This document shows, one piece after another, positions 29,249 through 38,807 of a DNA stretch of 64,000 nt. Numbering within the stretch: the stretch's first letter is position 1; each line of letters opens with the position of its first letter. The position numbers were made by a program, and so were the translations under genes. The stretch is from Lysobacterales bacterium (GTDB lineage Bacteria > Pseudomonadota > Gammaproteobacteria > Xanthomonadales > BPKI01): assembly GCA_026005055.1 (NCBI GenBank), contig BPKI01000001.1, positions 1,364,001-1,428,000 on the forward strand, written 5' to 3'. Under the pieces are notes generated by a model, which ran no database searches, was not told where the DNA came from, and saw only the letters and a list, made by a program, of their open reading frames with translations.

Positions 29249-30577
29249 GTGTCCTCCCGAATCGGTTTCGTCAGTCTCGGATGCCCCAAGGCCCTGGTGG
29301 ATTCGGAGCGCATTCTCACGCGCCTGCGGGCCGAGGGTTACGAGGTGGTCGGCTCTTACGAAGAGGCCGATGCGGTGGTGGTCAATACCTGCGGCTTCAT
29401 CGATTCCGCGGTCGAGGAGTCCCTCGATGCGATCGGGGAAGCGTTGGCCGAAAACGGCAAAGTGATCGTCACCGGCTGCCTCGGCAAGCGCGAGGCGCTC
29501 ATCCGCGAGCGCTTCCCCGAGGTGATCGCGGTCACCGGACCGGCGGATTTCGAAGCGGTGATGCAGGCGGTCCATGCGGCGCTGCCGCCCCGGCACGATC
29601 CATTCCTCGATCTGCTGCCGGAGGCCGGCATCAAGCTCACACCGCGGCATTACGCCTATCTCAAGATCGCCGAGGGCTGCAACAATCGTTGTCGCTTCTG
29701 CATCATCCCGAGCCTACGCGGACGGCTGCGCAGCCGGCCGATTGCGGAAGTGCTGCGCGAAGCCGAAGCCTTGGTCCGCGCGGGCGTGCGCGAGCTTTTG
29801 ATCATCGCCCAGGATACGGCCGCCTATGGTGCCGATCGCCGCTATCTCGCCGAGGAGTGGCGCGGTCGAGCGCGGCGCTGCCACGTGCTCGATCTCGCCG
29901 AGGCGCTTTCGGAGCTCGGGGTTTGGGTGCGCCTGCACTACGTCTATCCCTACCCGCACGTGGATCGCCTGGTGGAGATGATGGCCGAAGGCCGCATCCT
30001 GCCTTACCTCGATGTGCCCTTGCAGCATGCCAGCCCGCGCATTCTCAAGGCGATGCGCCGGCCGGCCGACCGCGAGGGAATGCTGGCGCGGATCGAGGAG
30101 TGGCGGCGGATCTGCCCGCGGATCACCTTGCGCAGCAGCTTCATCGTGGGTTTCCCTGGGGAAACCGAGGAGGATTTCGAGCTGCTGCTCGACTTCTTGC
30201 GCGAGGCGGCGATCGATCGCGTGGGGGCCTTCGCCTACTCGCCGGTGGATGGGGCGGAAGCGAATCGGCTGCCTGATCCCGTGCCGGAGCCGGTCAAGCA
30301 GGAGCGGCTCGAGCGCTTGCTCAGCGAGCAGGCGAGGATCAGCGCGGAGCGACTTCGTCGGCGGGTCGGCAACCGCGAGCTGGTGGTGGTCGACCGCATC
30401 GAACACGGCAGGGCGCTCGCGCGATCGGCTGCGGAAGCGCCCGAAATCGACGGTCAGATTCGCTTCCGCGCACCCCCCGGCCTGAAACCCGGCGATCGGA
30501 TCGAGGTGAGGATCGTGCGCCGCCTGGGGTCTCACGATCTGCTCGCCGAACCGCTTCGTGAGGAGGCGCCCCGATGA
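29249..30577 (+). CDS. rimO: Ribosomal protein S12 methylthiotransferase RimO
   Basis: Radical-SAM enzyme that methylthiolates an Asp of ribosomal protein S12. The 442-aa protein starts with GTG at 29249. The N-terminal UPF0004 domain has [15 protein letters not shown] and NTCGFIDSA; the radical SAM cluster is C144-xxx-C148-xx-C151 in [19 protein letters not shown]-terminal TRAM-like region follows. It overlaps the peptidase gene by four bases (ATGA) and so leads the rimO-peptidase-kbl operon. Length and the NTCGFIDSA motif favour RimO over MiaB. Confidence 0.96.
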   Translation: MSSRIGFVSLGCPKALVDSERILTRLRAEGYEVVGSYEEADAVVVNTCGFIDSAVEESLDAIGEALAENGKVIVTGCLGKREALIRERFPEVIAVTGPADFEAVMQAVHAALPPRHDPFLDLLPEAGIKLTPRHYAYLKIAEGCNNRCRFCIIPSLRGRLRSRPIAEVLREAEALVRAGVRELLIIAQDTAAYGADRRYLAEEWRGRARRCHVLDLAEALSELGVWVRLHYVYPYPHVDRLVEMMAEGRILPYLDVPLQHASPRILKAMRRPADREGMLARIEEWRRICPRITLRSSFIVGFPGETEEDFELLLDFLREAAIDRVGAFAYSPVDGAEANRLPDPVPEPVKQERLERLLSEQARISAERLRRRVGNRELVVVDRIEHGRALARSAAEAPEIDGQIRFRAPPGLKPGDRIEVRIVRRLGSHDLLAEPLREEAPR

Positions 30578-32541
30578 GCGCGCGTCGAGTCGCTGGCGGC
30601 ATCCTCGCACTCGCTCTCCTCTTGCCGCCTCTCCTCGCGGCTGAGCCGATCCTCCGGCGGGAAATCGGAGCGGTGGTGCTCGAAGACGTGCCCGAGGTCC
30701 CGCCCTCCTGGCGCGAGCGCCTGATGCGCTATCAGAACGTGCGTCAGGCCCAGTTCCAGGACTGGCTGCCCGACGGGGGTATGCTCATCCTCACTCGATT
30801 CGGGGACAGCAACCAGGTGCATCGGGTCCGCTTCGCGGAGGGAGCGCGCGAGCAGCTCACTTTCCTCGATGAGCCCGTCTATGCGGCCCGCGCCTTGGAG
30901 GATGGATTCCTCTTCGTCACGGACCGCGGCGGCTCGGAGTTCTTCCAGATTTATCGCTTTCACGAACCGGGCGGAAGGATCGAACTCTTGACCGATGGCC
31001 GCTCGCGGCACTCGCCGCCGGTGCTGAGCTGGGATGGCCGGCGCATCGCCTTCGTGGGTACCGGAAGGAATGGCCGCGACTTCGACGTCTACGAAGGACC
31101 GCTCGCGGGGCCTTTCGAGCGGGTTTTCGAGAGCGAAGGCACTTGGCAGGTCTTCGACTACTCGCCCGATGGGCGCTACTTGCTGATCCTCAATCGCATT
31201 TCGATCAACGAGAGCGAGCCTTTCCTCTTCGACCTCGAGGCGCGAAAGCTCTTTCGCCTCGCGCCCGAGGGACGGAAGGCCGCGCACGATCTGCTGCGCT
31301 TCGCACCGGATGGCCGCAGCATCTACTACGTGTCGAATGCCGATGGGGAATTCCGAACCCTAAGGCGCCTCGAACTCGCGAGCGGACGCGAGCAGCCGCT
31401 GAGCGCGAGCATTCCTTGGGATGTCACCGCATTCGATCTGAGCCGCGACGGTCGCCGCCTCGCTTTCGTCGTCAACGAGGAGGGTTTTTCCCGTCTGCAC
31501 GTGCTCGATTTGCGCAGTGGGCGGGAGCATCGTTTGCCGAGTATTCCCGATGGGGTGATCTCGGTCCTGCGCTTCAGCCCGGACGGCAAGAAGCTCGGTT
31601 TTGGTCTCAGCGCCGCACGCATCCCCGGGGATGTCTTTGCCCTTGAGTTCGGCGCTCGGATCAAGCTCGCCCGTTGGACGCGGAGCGAGACGGCCGGGCT
31701 CGATGCCTCGCGCTTCGCTGAAGCCAGGCTCATTCGCTACCCGAGCTTCGATGAGGAGGCTCCGGGCCGTCGGCGACTGATTCCGACTTTCTACTATCTG
31801 CCCGAGGGACCCGGTCCGCACCCGGTGCTGATCCAGATCCACGGCGGTCCGGAGGCGCAGTCTCTGCCGAATTTCAACGCAATCCGCCAGTTCTGGATCG
31901 ACGAGCTGGGCCTGGCCGTCTTCACTCCCAACGTGCGCGGCTCATCCGGCTACGGCAAGACTTATCTCGATCTCGACAATGGCCGTCTGCGCGAGGATGC
32001 GGTGCGCGACATCGGCGCGCTCTTGGATTGGATCGCAAGCCAGCCTGATCTTTTCGACGCCTCCCGGATCGGGGTGATCGGCGGCTCCTATGGCGGCTAC
32101 ATGGTGCTGGCCTCCCTCATCCACTTCCCCGAACGGATCCGGGCAGGGGTGGACATCGTGGGCATCAGCCATTTCGTGACCTTCCTCGAGAGCACCCAGG
32201 AATACCGCCGCGACGCGCGCCGGGTGGAGTATGGGGATGAGCGCGATCCTGAGATGCGCGCTTTCCTTCATGCCATCTCGCCGCTCACCCGCGCGCACGA
32301 AATTCGCGCGCCCTTGCTGATCGCCCAAGGGCAGAACGATCCGCGTGTGCCCGTCAGCGAGAGCGAGCAGATGGTGCGACGCATCCGCGAGCAGGGCGGT
32401 ACCGTCTGGTATTTCCTCGCCCGGGACGAGGGTCATGGTTTTCAGAAGAAACGGAACCGCGATCTGTTCGAGACGGTGACCGCGCTTTTTCTGGAACGCA
32501 AGCTGCTCGGTCGCACGAAGCAATCGGAGGAAGGCCCGTGA
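30574..32541 (+). CDS. Exported S9 family prolyl oligopeptidase
   Basis: A 655-aa serine peptidase with a signal peptide ([18 protein letters not shown]). An N-terminal seven-bladed beta-propeller contains repeats such as [27 protein letters not shown] and [11 protein letters not shown]-terminal alpha/beta hydrolase domain has the triad S505 (GGSYGGY), D589 (QGQNDPRVP) and H621 (DEGHGF). Probably periplasmic and involved in peptide uptake. It is coupled by ATGA overlaps to rimO before it and kbl after it. Confidence 0.94.
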   Translation: MSARRVAGGILALALLLPPLLAAEPILRREIGAVVLEDVPEVPPSWRERLMRYQNVRQAQFQDWLPDGGMLILTRFGDSNQVHRVRFAEGAREQLTFLDEPVYAARALEDGFLFVTDRGGSEFFQIYRFHEPGGRIELLTDGRSRHSPPVLSWDGRRIAFVGTGRNGRDFDVYEGPLAGPFERVFESEGTWQVFDYSPDGRYLLILNRISINESEPFLFDLEARKLFRLAPEGRKAAHDLLRFAPDGRSIYYVSNADGEFRTLRRLELASGREQPLSASIPWDVTAFDLSRDGRRLAFVVNEEGFSRLHVLDLRSGREHRLPSIPDGVISVLRFSPDGKKLGFGLSAARIPGDVFALEFGARIKLARWTRSETAGLDASRFAEARLIRYPSFDEEAPGRRRLIPTFYYLPEGPGPHPVLIQIHGGPEAQSLPNFNAIRQFWIDELGLAVFTPNVRGSSGYGKTYLDLDNGRLREDAVRDIGALLDWIASQPDLFDASRIGVIGGSYGGYMVLASLIHFPERIRAGVDIVGISHFVTFLESTQEYRRDARRVEYGDERDPEMRAFLHAISPLTRAHEIRAPLLIAQGQNDPRVPVSESEQMVRRIREQGGTVWYFLARDEGHGFQKKRNRDLFETVTALFLERKLLGRTKQSEEGP

Positions 32542-33746
32542 GCAAGACTGTGCACATCGAGGAATACGAATCGGCGCTCGCCGAGCTTCAGAACCAGGGC
32601 CTGTTCAAGCGCGAGCGGATCATCACGAGTCCGCAGTCGGCGGAGATCACGCTCGCCGATGGCCGCCGCGTGCTCAACTTCTGCGCCAACAACTACCTGG
32701 GTCTCGCCGATCACCCGCGCCTGATCGAGGCAGCCAAGCGGGCGCTCGATCGCCACGGATTCGGCATGGCCTCGGTCCGTTTCATCTGCGGAACCCAGGA
32801 CCTGCACAAGGAGCTCGAGGCTACGATCGCCGGCTTCTTCGGCAAGGAGGATGCGATCCTCTACGCGGCCTGCTTCGACGCCAACGGCGGCTTGTTCGAG
32901 CCGCTGCTCGATGAGCGCGACGCCATCGTCTCCGATGCGCTCAACCATGCTTCGATCATCGATGGGGTGCGCCTGTGCAAGGCGAAGCGCTACCGCTACG
33001 CGAATGCGGATCTCGCCGATCTCGAGCGGCAGCTTGAGCAGGCCCGTCGCGATGGGGCGCGCCGGATCCTGATCACCACCGACGGGGTGTTCTCCATGGA
33101 TGGACTGATCGCGCCGCTCAAGGGCATCGTCGAGCTCGCCGAGCGTTTCGATGCGATGGTGCACATCGATGAGTGCCACGCCACCGGCTTCGTCGGGGCC
33201 ACCGGCCGCGGCTCGGCGGAGGTGTATGGCGTTCTCGACCGGATCGATCTCATCACCGGCACCTTGGGCAAGGCGCTCGGCGGTGCCTTGGGTGGCTTCA
33301 CCGTCGGGCCGCGCGCCCTGATCGAGACCTTGCGTCAGCGCTCGCGCCCCTACCTGTTCTCGAACTCCCTACCGCCGCCGGTGGTCGCTGCGGCGATCGA
33401 GGTCTTTCGTATGCTCGAGGAGGCGGATGATCTGAGGCGCCGGCTCGCGGAGAACACCCGCTTTTTCCGCGAGGCGATGGGCGCCGCCGGCTTCGAGCTC
33501 AAAGGCGAGGAGCATCCGATCGTGCCCGTCATGCTCTACGACGCGCCGCTCGCCCAGCGCTTCGCCGACCGGCTGCTCGAGGAAGGGATCTACGCCATCG
33601 GCTTCTTCTATCCCGTGGTGCCGAAGGGCCAGGCGCGAATCCGCACGCAAATGAGCGCCGCCCACACGCGAGAGCACCTCGAGCGCGCGGTGGCCGCTTT
33701 CACCAAGGTCGGATACGAACTCGGAGTGCTTCAGGGCGCGCGGTAG
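32538..33746 (+). CDS. kbl: Glycine C-acetyltransferase (2-amino-3-ketobutyrate CoA ligase)
   Basis: PLP enzyme that splits 2-amino-3-ketobutyrate with CoA into glycine and acetyl-CoA in threonine breakdown. The 402-aa protein has NFCANNYLGLADHPRL, VHIDECHATGFVGATGRG and the PLP lysine K245 in GTLGKALGGALGGF (E. coli K244). The usual partner threonine dehydrogenase (tdh) is not adjacent. The gene overlaps the S9 peptidase start-to-stop by four bases, and its 3' end overlaps the convergent exported-protein gene by 16 bp. Confidence 0.96.
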   Translation: MSKTVHIEEYESALAELQNQGLFKRERIITSPQSAEITLADGRRVLNFCANNYLGLADHPRLIEAAKRALDRHGFGMASVRFICGTQDLHKELEATIAGFFGKEDAILYAACFDANGGLFEPLLDERDAIVSDALNHASIIDGVRLCKAKRYRYANADLADLERQLEQARRDGARRILITTDGVFSMDGLIAPLKGIVELAERFDAMVHIDECHATGFVGATGRGSAEVYGVLDRIDLITGTLGKALGGALGGFTVGPRALIETLRQRSRPYLFSNSLPPPVVAAAIEVFRMLEEADDLRRRLAENTRFFREAMGAAGFELKGEEHPIVPVMLYDAPLAQRFADRLLEEGIYAIGFFYPVVPKGQARIRTQMSAAHTREHLERAVAAFTKVGYELGVLQGAR

Positions 33747-35311
33747 CGTGCCGAATAGGCGAGGAGCAAGCCGCGCTCCTCTTGCCGCAGGGAGAGATCC
33801 AGCCGTTCGAGCGATGCCCCGCGCTCGCGCCAGCGGGACAGGGTCTGTTCGGCGCCGGGGATCCAGCGCAGCCCCAGAGCGCCTTCTTGCGCGAGCTGCT
33901 CGAGGAGAGCCCCGCGCAGGGTCAGTTCGAGAATCGTTCCGGTAGGAACCGGTGGCGCCGCGAGATGGGCGCGCAGCGAAGCGCCCTCCACATCTGCGAA
34001 ACTCAGGCCGAGCATTTCATCTTGACGGCTCGCGAATGCGGGATGAAGCCCGCCGAGCCTGGCCTCGGAGCCGAGGGGACGCAGCGAACCATCGCCAGGC
34101 AGACCGGATAGATCATCGAGGGGCAACAGCATTCCGAGCGCACCGAGGTTCAGGCTCGGGATTTCATCATCCCGACCGCGTAAAACCGCGCTCAGGCTCA
34201 AGCTCGGCCGGCCCTCGACGAAACGGAGCTCATGCAAGGCGAGGCTGGCGCTGAATTCCGACTCGCCGCCGAGGCTTGCCAGAATCCCGCGAAGACCGCC
34301 GACTGCGGGGGCGAAGGAAGAGACGGGCCCGCAGGCATCGAGGGCGCGTTCCATCGCGGCGAGGGCCTTGTCTGCTCGATCGGCCTCGATCGGCGCGAAC
34401 ACGAGCCTGAGCTGCGCTTCCTGAGCCGGCGTGGGCGGGCGCAGGGGCGGTGAGGTCTCGTCCTGTGTCAGGCGAAGCTCCAGCACCGCTTCGAGCGCCT
34501 CCTCGCTCAGGCGGCGAAGACCAAAGCCGAGCCCGCCCATGCGCTCGCTCGCCGCGGCGATGGCCTCGCCGCACTCGCCTGTCTGATCGTCGCGCGCAGC
34601 CAACACGCGCGCGTAGCGCATGAGATCGAGCTCGCCGAGCCAATGAGGGCCCAGGGCCAGCGATTCGCGCAGCCTGCCGATCCGGCTCGGATCATCGGCG
34701 AGGCTCGGCGAAGGGCGCTTCTCGGCGAGGAGCAGCGCGATCCTCTGCTCGTCAACGGGCGCGAGCGCGCCGGCGATCGTGAGCGCATGCTCGCTCAGCA
34801 GCAGATGAACTTCGCCGGCCTCGCTGTCGATGCGCCACCACTCGCCCTCGCCGCGCACTTGCGGACTCGGGAGCCGCAAGAGATGCGTGAGCGCCTGGCG
34901 GACACGCTCGCGATCGGCGATCTCGAGGCGGAAGACCGGGTCGCCGCCGACCGCATAGAAAGCAAAATGAAAATTCGCGGCGAGGCCGAGGCGACCGAAT
35001 CCTTGTTCATCGAACTTTTCAGGAAGCGCCTCGCGCAAACGGCCGACCACGTCCCCGTCGAGTTCGCCGACGACGATCTTGAGCCCCGGCATGATCAGCG
35101 AAAGCAGCGATTCGCGGTCGAGAGCGGCGTGCCGGAGATGGGCCTTCGCGACCGCAGCGGGCACCCGCTCGAGGCTGAGCGCGAAAAACGGCGTATCCGC
35201 CGGAATGTCGGCGAGGAAAGGATTCTGCTCCCCACGGCGCGGCCCGCCTGCGAGCCACCACGCGGCGATCACGGCGACCACCATGAAGAGGATCAAGGCC
35301 CTGGCGCGCAT
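33731..35311 (-). CDS. Exported or membrane-anchored protein, paralogue of the upstream lipoprotein
   Basis: A 526-aa protein of unknown function with an N-terminal hydrophobic segment (LILFMVVAVIAAWWLAGG) that acts as a signal or anchor. The mature part begins NPFLADIPADTPFFALSLER. It matches the neighbouring 562-aa lipoprotein in order and wording: both have a PADTP opening, a later LPE(K/R) segment, H-x-AFY(A/G)V and FRLE(I/L)ADR(E/D)R. The two therefore arose by duplication. It lies 34 bp downstream of its paralogue, probably in one operon. No enzymatic motif is visible; a structural envelope role is a guess. Confidence 0.8.
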   Translation of the reverse strand: MRARALILFMVVAVIAAWWLAGGPRRGEQNPFLADIPADTPFFALSLERVPAAVAKAHLRHAALDRESLLSLIMPGLKIVVGELDGDVVGRLREALPEKFDEQGFGRLGLAANFHFAFYAVGGDPVFRLEIADRERVRQALTHLLRLPSPQVRGEGEWWRIDSEAGEVHLLLSEHALTIAGALAPVDEQRIALLLAEKRPSPSLADDPSRIGRLRESLALGPHWLGELDLMRYARVLAARDDQTGECGEAIAAASERMGGLGFGLRRLSEEALEAVLELRLTQDETSPPLRPPTPAQEAQLRLVFAPIEADRADKALAAMERALDACGPVSSFAPAVGGLRGILASLGGESEFSASLALHELRFVEGRPSLSLSAVLRGRDDEIPSLNLGALGMLLPLDDLSGLPGDGSLRPLGSEARLGGLHPAFASRQDEMLGLSFADVEGASLRAHLAAPPVPTGTILELTLRGALLEQLAQEGALGLRWIPGAEQTLSRWRERGASLERLDLSLRQEERGLLLAYSARYRAP

Positions 35312-35345
35312 CGCTTAGCCCTCGGAGACGGCGATCCGGCGAAAA

Positions 35346-37034
35346 TTATCGCGCGGCGGGAAGCGGTATGAAGCTTGCCTTCAGGTTGTACTCGATGCCG
35401 ACCGGCTTGATGCGCAGATCGAGGGACATCCGATCGAGATCGCCTCCCATGTCGCGCAGCTGCCGAACCAGGGTTCTCGCCTCCGTGGAATCGCCGCTTT
35501 GCTTCTCGATGAACTCCGCGAGCATCCTCAGGAGCTCGCCGCGCCAGCCCAAGTGCAGAATGACGCCCGCTGCTTGCGGAAGCTGCTTCACCGCGGCTTC
35601 GACGCGACGCCCATCGCGGTGGTTGAGACCGAAGGCGATCACACGCTCGCCGAGGGCGGCGAAGCCGCGCTCGACCGGTGCCATCAGCATCCCCGCGGGC
35701 AGCGGCTTGGCCTCCCCGCCGGGGACGAGCCCGAGCAAATTGAGGTCGGGCGCAAAGCTTCCGGCGAGGGCCAATACACTCGTCGGATTTTCGGACACGA
35801 GGAGGACCGAGGCCTCGAAGTCGTACTTCGGCTCGCGATCGAGGTCTAGCCGTTCGAGGCTCACGAGGACACCCTCTCCGGTCATCGAGGCGATCCCCAG
35901 AGCGGGGTTGGCGGCGGCCTCCTTGAATCCCTTGGAAAGATCGTTGAGAGTGAGGAGCGCGTCGCAGCGGTAGGGCGCTTGCTCCAGGGCCTGTGCCCAG
36001 GCGGAGAGCAAGGCGGGCACTTCGGCGAGCCGGAGCCCGAAACCGACCTCGGCCAAGGCGGAAGTCCCCGGCGGGGGCAGCTTGGGCACCAAGGGGGTCA
36101 AGGACTGAGGGAGGTTGGGCTCGAGAAGGAAGACGAAGCCGAGCTCCAGCTGATCCCTGGTGAAGGAGCGGAAGCCGAATTCGAGGCCGGGAAAGCGCCG
36201 ACCGAGGGCGGCGAATTCCTCGGCGCATTCAGGCTTGGCCAACATCGTCGGCTCGCCCCCTGGGGCGGATGATCCGTTCTTACGAAGCGCCTCGAGGATG
36301 CCGCTGCTGCTCAGGCGACCGAGCTGAATGGGCTGGAATCCGTGGCGGGCCTTGAGCTCGGCGAGCAACGTCGTGTCGGCCAAGGATTGCGCCGGCGGCG
36401 TTTCTCCGAGCATTCGGGCGAGATCGGATTCCTCGATCTCGCTCGGGGCGAGTGCGAAGTGCAGATCGCTGCCGAGCGTGAGGTGAATCGTCAGCGGACC
36501 GGTCGGTACGCGCAGCCACAACCGACCCTCGCGCTCCCCGCGCTCGGGCGCGAGCTCGAGCGCTTGCCATAGGCGATCGAGGAAGGCGAGGAAGCGATCG
36601 CGGTCGGCAAGCTCCAAGCGGAACGCGGGCAGCAGATCGACACCGTAGAAGGCGAGGTGGGCATCCGGACGAAGTCCGAGTTCGGCGAGAGCGGCTTGGT
36701 CGAGACGCTCGGGCAAGAGCTCGAAGATGCGACGGACGGCCGCTCGCGCGGAGCGCTCCTCATCCGAAAGACCCTCGGCCTCGGGATCCACCTCGAGCAG
36801 CAGGGCGTGCTTGTCGAAATGTTGCCGCGCGAGATGCGCGAGCATCACATCGAGCGAGGGCCGTTCCTCGGTGATCAGGAAATACGGCGTGTCGGCCGGC
36901 ACCAAGCGGAGATAGGGGTTGAGCCGACCGGCGGGGGCCGCAGGCGCCGAAGCGGGCTCTGGGTCGCGGCTGCAGCCGCCGACCGCGGGCAGCAACAAGA
37001 GTAGCGAGAGGGCGAGAGAGAGTGAGACGCGCAT
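35346..37034 (-). CDS. Lipoprotein of unknown function (tandem paralogue pair)
   Basis: A 562-aa predicted lipoprotein. The signal peptide ends in the lipobox AVGGC, with the lipidated Cys at residue 21, followed by a Pro/Ala-rich spacer and NPYLRLVPADTPYFLITEER. The middle has HLAFYGVDLLPAFRLELADR, mirrored in the downstream paralogue. The ATG at 37034 has GAGGGG at a good distance. The 226 bp upstream, up to the DUF4139 gene, show no gene and presumably hold the promoter. No known domain was recognised. Confidence 0.8.
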   Translation of the reverse strand: MRVSLSLALSLLLLLPAVGGCSRDPEPASAPAAPAGRLNPYLRLVPADTPYFLITEERPSLDVMLAHLARQHFDKHALLLEVDPEAEGLSDEERSARAAVRRIFELLPERLDQAALAELGLRPDAHLAFYGVDLLPAFRLELADRDRFLAFLDRLWQALELAPERGEREGRLWLRVPTGPLTIHLTLGSDLHFALAPSEIEESDLARMLGETPPAQSLADTTLLAELKARHGFQPIQLGRLSSSGILEALRKNGSSAPGGEPTMLAKPECAEEFAALGRRFPGLEFGFRSFTRDQLELGFVFLLEPNLPQSLTPLVPKLPPPGTSALAEVGFGLRLAEVPALLSAWAQALEQAPYRCDALLTLNDLSKGFKEAAANPALGIASMTGEGVLVSLERLDLDREPKYDFEASVLLVSENPTSVLALAGSFAPDLNLLGLVPGGEAKPLPAGMLMAPVERGFAALGERVIAFGLNHRDGRRVEAAVKQLPQAAGVILHLGWRGELLRMLAEFIEKQSGDSTEARTLVRQLRDMGGDLDRMSLDLRIKPVGIEYNLKASFIPLPAAR

Positions 37035-37260
37035 CGGGAATTCCCCTCGAGACGAATGGGGCTTCGCGGGACGTCGAGCGCCCCTGTGCGCGAAGCGCCC
37101 TCGGATTCTCTCGCCAGTGGATGTCGCTGTCCATCGCAGACGGACGGTGGCGGCGAGCGCTGGCCGGATTGCGGGCCAGGGGAGGAACCGCGAGCCGAGG
37201 CGTCGCCGCGAGTCATGCCGATCCGCGAGGGAGCGACCCCACGGGCGCGCGAGGCCATGC

Positions 37261-38721
37261 TCACCAGTCGTAACGCACCTTGTAACGGACGCTCACGGTG
37301 CCATCGGCAGGAACCTCGATCGGGAAGTCGATGGTCTGCGCGTCCCGCTTCTCGTAGCGATGACTGGCCTCGAGGATCTTCCATCCGCTCCAGCGGTAGA
37401 GGTACTCGCGGAGGATGATCGTGGCCTTCTCCATCTTACGGTTGCGAACCTCGATGGCGAAGCTCTCCTCGATCCAGCGCCCCTTGAAGTCGCTGCGGAA
37501 ATCGGTTTGCCGCCGCTCGCCGGCGATGTCGAAGGCGGTACCCAGGCGCAGGGAGATGGTCTCGTTCCGGGGCGTGTGCCGGATGGTGTCCTCGCCGATG
37601 AACTCGAGACTGCCGTCTTTCGCGAGCTGGTTCACGCGGACCCGCCCTGCGGGCAGCGGCATGCCCATGCGGTTCTCCGCGCGATTCTCGAACTCGAGGA
37701 AGGCATTCGCTTGGCCGCGCTGGGTGGCGGCGAAGCCTTGGTCGGTGTTCGGGGCGTAGAAGACCCGCACCTCCGGTGCTGCGGTGAACACCAGCTGCTT
37801 GCGACAGTTGGCGCCGACGACGGCGGGGAAGAGCTCGATCTGCTTGGTCGAGTTGTCCGGTAGATCGGTTCGCCGACCGAGGGTGTAGAGGTGATATTCG
37901 AACAGCTCCGATTCCTCGAAGCCGTCCATCTCGGCGGCGCCGACCATCATTTCCTGGGTGATCGTGCGCATCTTCACGGCCGCCGGACGGGCGCGGTGCA
38001 CCTCGCCTGCTACTAGCCTGAGACTCGCGTTGGGGAAGCTGCCGCCGGATTGGTTGACGATGGTGACCCACGCGCTCAGATCCATCCGGCAGCCTTCCCG
38101 CTCGTCGAGGATGACGTTGTAATCGGCCCACCAGGTCAGCCCGAGCGCCTGGTAGGCGACGCGGACCTTGTGCTCCCCCGCGCGCGCCGCATCGAGCAAC
38201 CAGACCAGGGTCGGCTTGGTGATCAAGCCGCCCGGCAGCGCCGGATAGTCGATCGCGTGCCAACTGGTGAGCGTGCTCACCTCTCCGCTCGGCAGGCGCA
38301 GCGTGATCCCATTCTGGGCGGAGAGAAGCTCGCCGCTGACCTTTCGCGTCTCCTGTCCGAGCACTTGCAGCACGGTGATGTTTCGGCCGAGATAGCGCTC
38401 GAGCAGCTTCTGGCCGGAGACCAGGTCGAATTGATAGTTCTGCTCCAAGACCCGCGTCCCCGAGGGATCGGTGAGCGAGACGAAGGCGACGGTGGTCGGG
38501 TCCATGCGAGCGGCGACGTCGGTGAAGCGGAGCTCCTGGCGCCCTCGGGCGAGCTCGAGGGTGCGCTCATCCCGAATCAGGGCATAGCCGGGAAGCTGCT
38601 GACTGACCTCGCTCAGCGAGGTGGGATCCAAGCTGCCGGGCTCGGCGCTGGAGTAGACGGTGAGGGTGTATTCGGGTGCGCTGCTGCTCATGGCGGCGAG
38701 GAGGAGATGAACGGGGATCAT
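37261..38721 (-). CDS. DUF4139 domain exported protein
   Basis: A 486-aa protein with a short signal peptide (MIPVHLLLAAMSSSAPE) from the ATG at 38721. It has the DUF4139 pattern: VAYQALGLTWWADYNVILDE, LSAWVTIVNQSGGSFPNASL, a beta-rich C-terminal half with FLEFENRAENRMGMPLPAGR, and VRYKVRYDW at the end. The family function is unknown; members occur in many Gram-negative envelopes. A longer frame begins at 38868 but lacks a signal peptide and runs into the divergent nuclease-family promoter region. Confidence 0.88.
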   Translation of the reverse strand: MIPVHLLLAAMSSSAPEYTLTVYSSAEPGSLDPTSLSEVSQQLPGYALIRDERTLELARGRQELRFTDVAARMDPTTVAFVSLTDPSGTRVLEQNYQFDLVSGQKLLERYLGRNITVLQVLGQETRKVSGELLSAQNGITLRLPSGEVSTLTSWHAIDYPALPGGLITKPTLVWLLDAARAGEHKVRVAYQALGLTWWADYNVILDEREGCRMDLSAWVTIVNQSGGSFPNASLRLVAGEVHRARPAAVKMRTITQEMMVGAAEMDGFEESELFEYHLYTLGRRTDLPDNSTKQIELFPAVVGANCRKQLVFTAAPEVRVFYAPNTDQGFAATQRGQANAFLEFENRAENRMGMPLPAGRVRVNQLAKDGSLEFIGEDTIRHTPRNETISLRLGTAFDIAGERRQTDFRSDFKGRWIEESFAIEVRNRKMEKATIILREYLYRWSGWKILEASHRYEKRDAQTIDFPIEVPADGTVSVRYKVRYDW

Positions 38722-38807
38722 GGCGGCATGTCCGGAAGGCGGCCGGCTACTTGTAACCCAGCGCTGCTCGGCTGAGCGGGGACGGGCCGATGGCCGTTCA
38801 GGCTGGA

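Noticed and set aside
37035-37260. Possible small gene in the gap upstream of the lipoprotein gene
   Set aside because: Only short open frames with Arg-rich shadow composition and no ribosome-binding site; the gap is better explained as promoter and leader.
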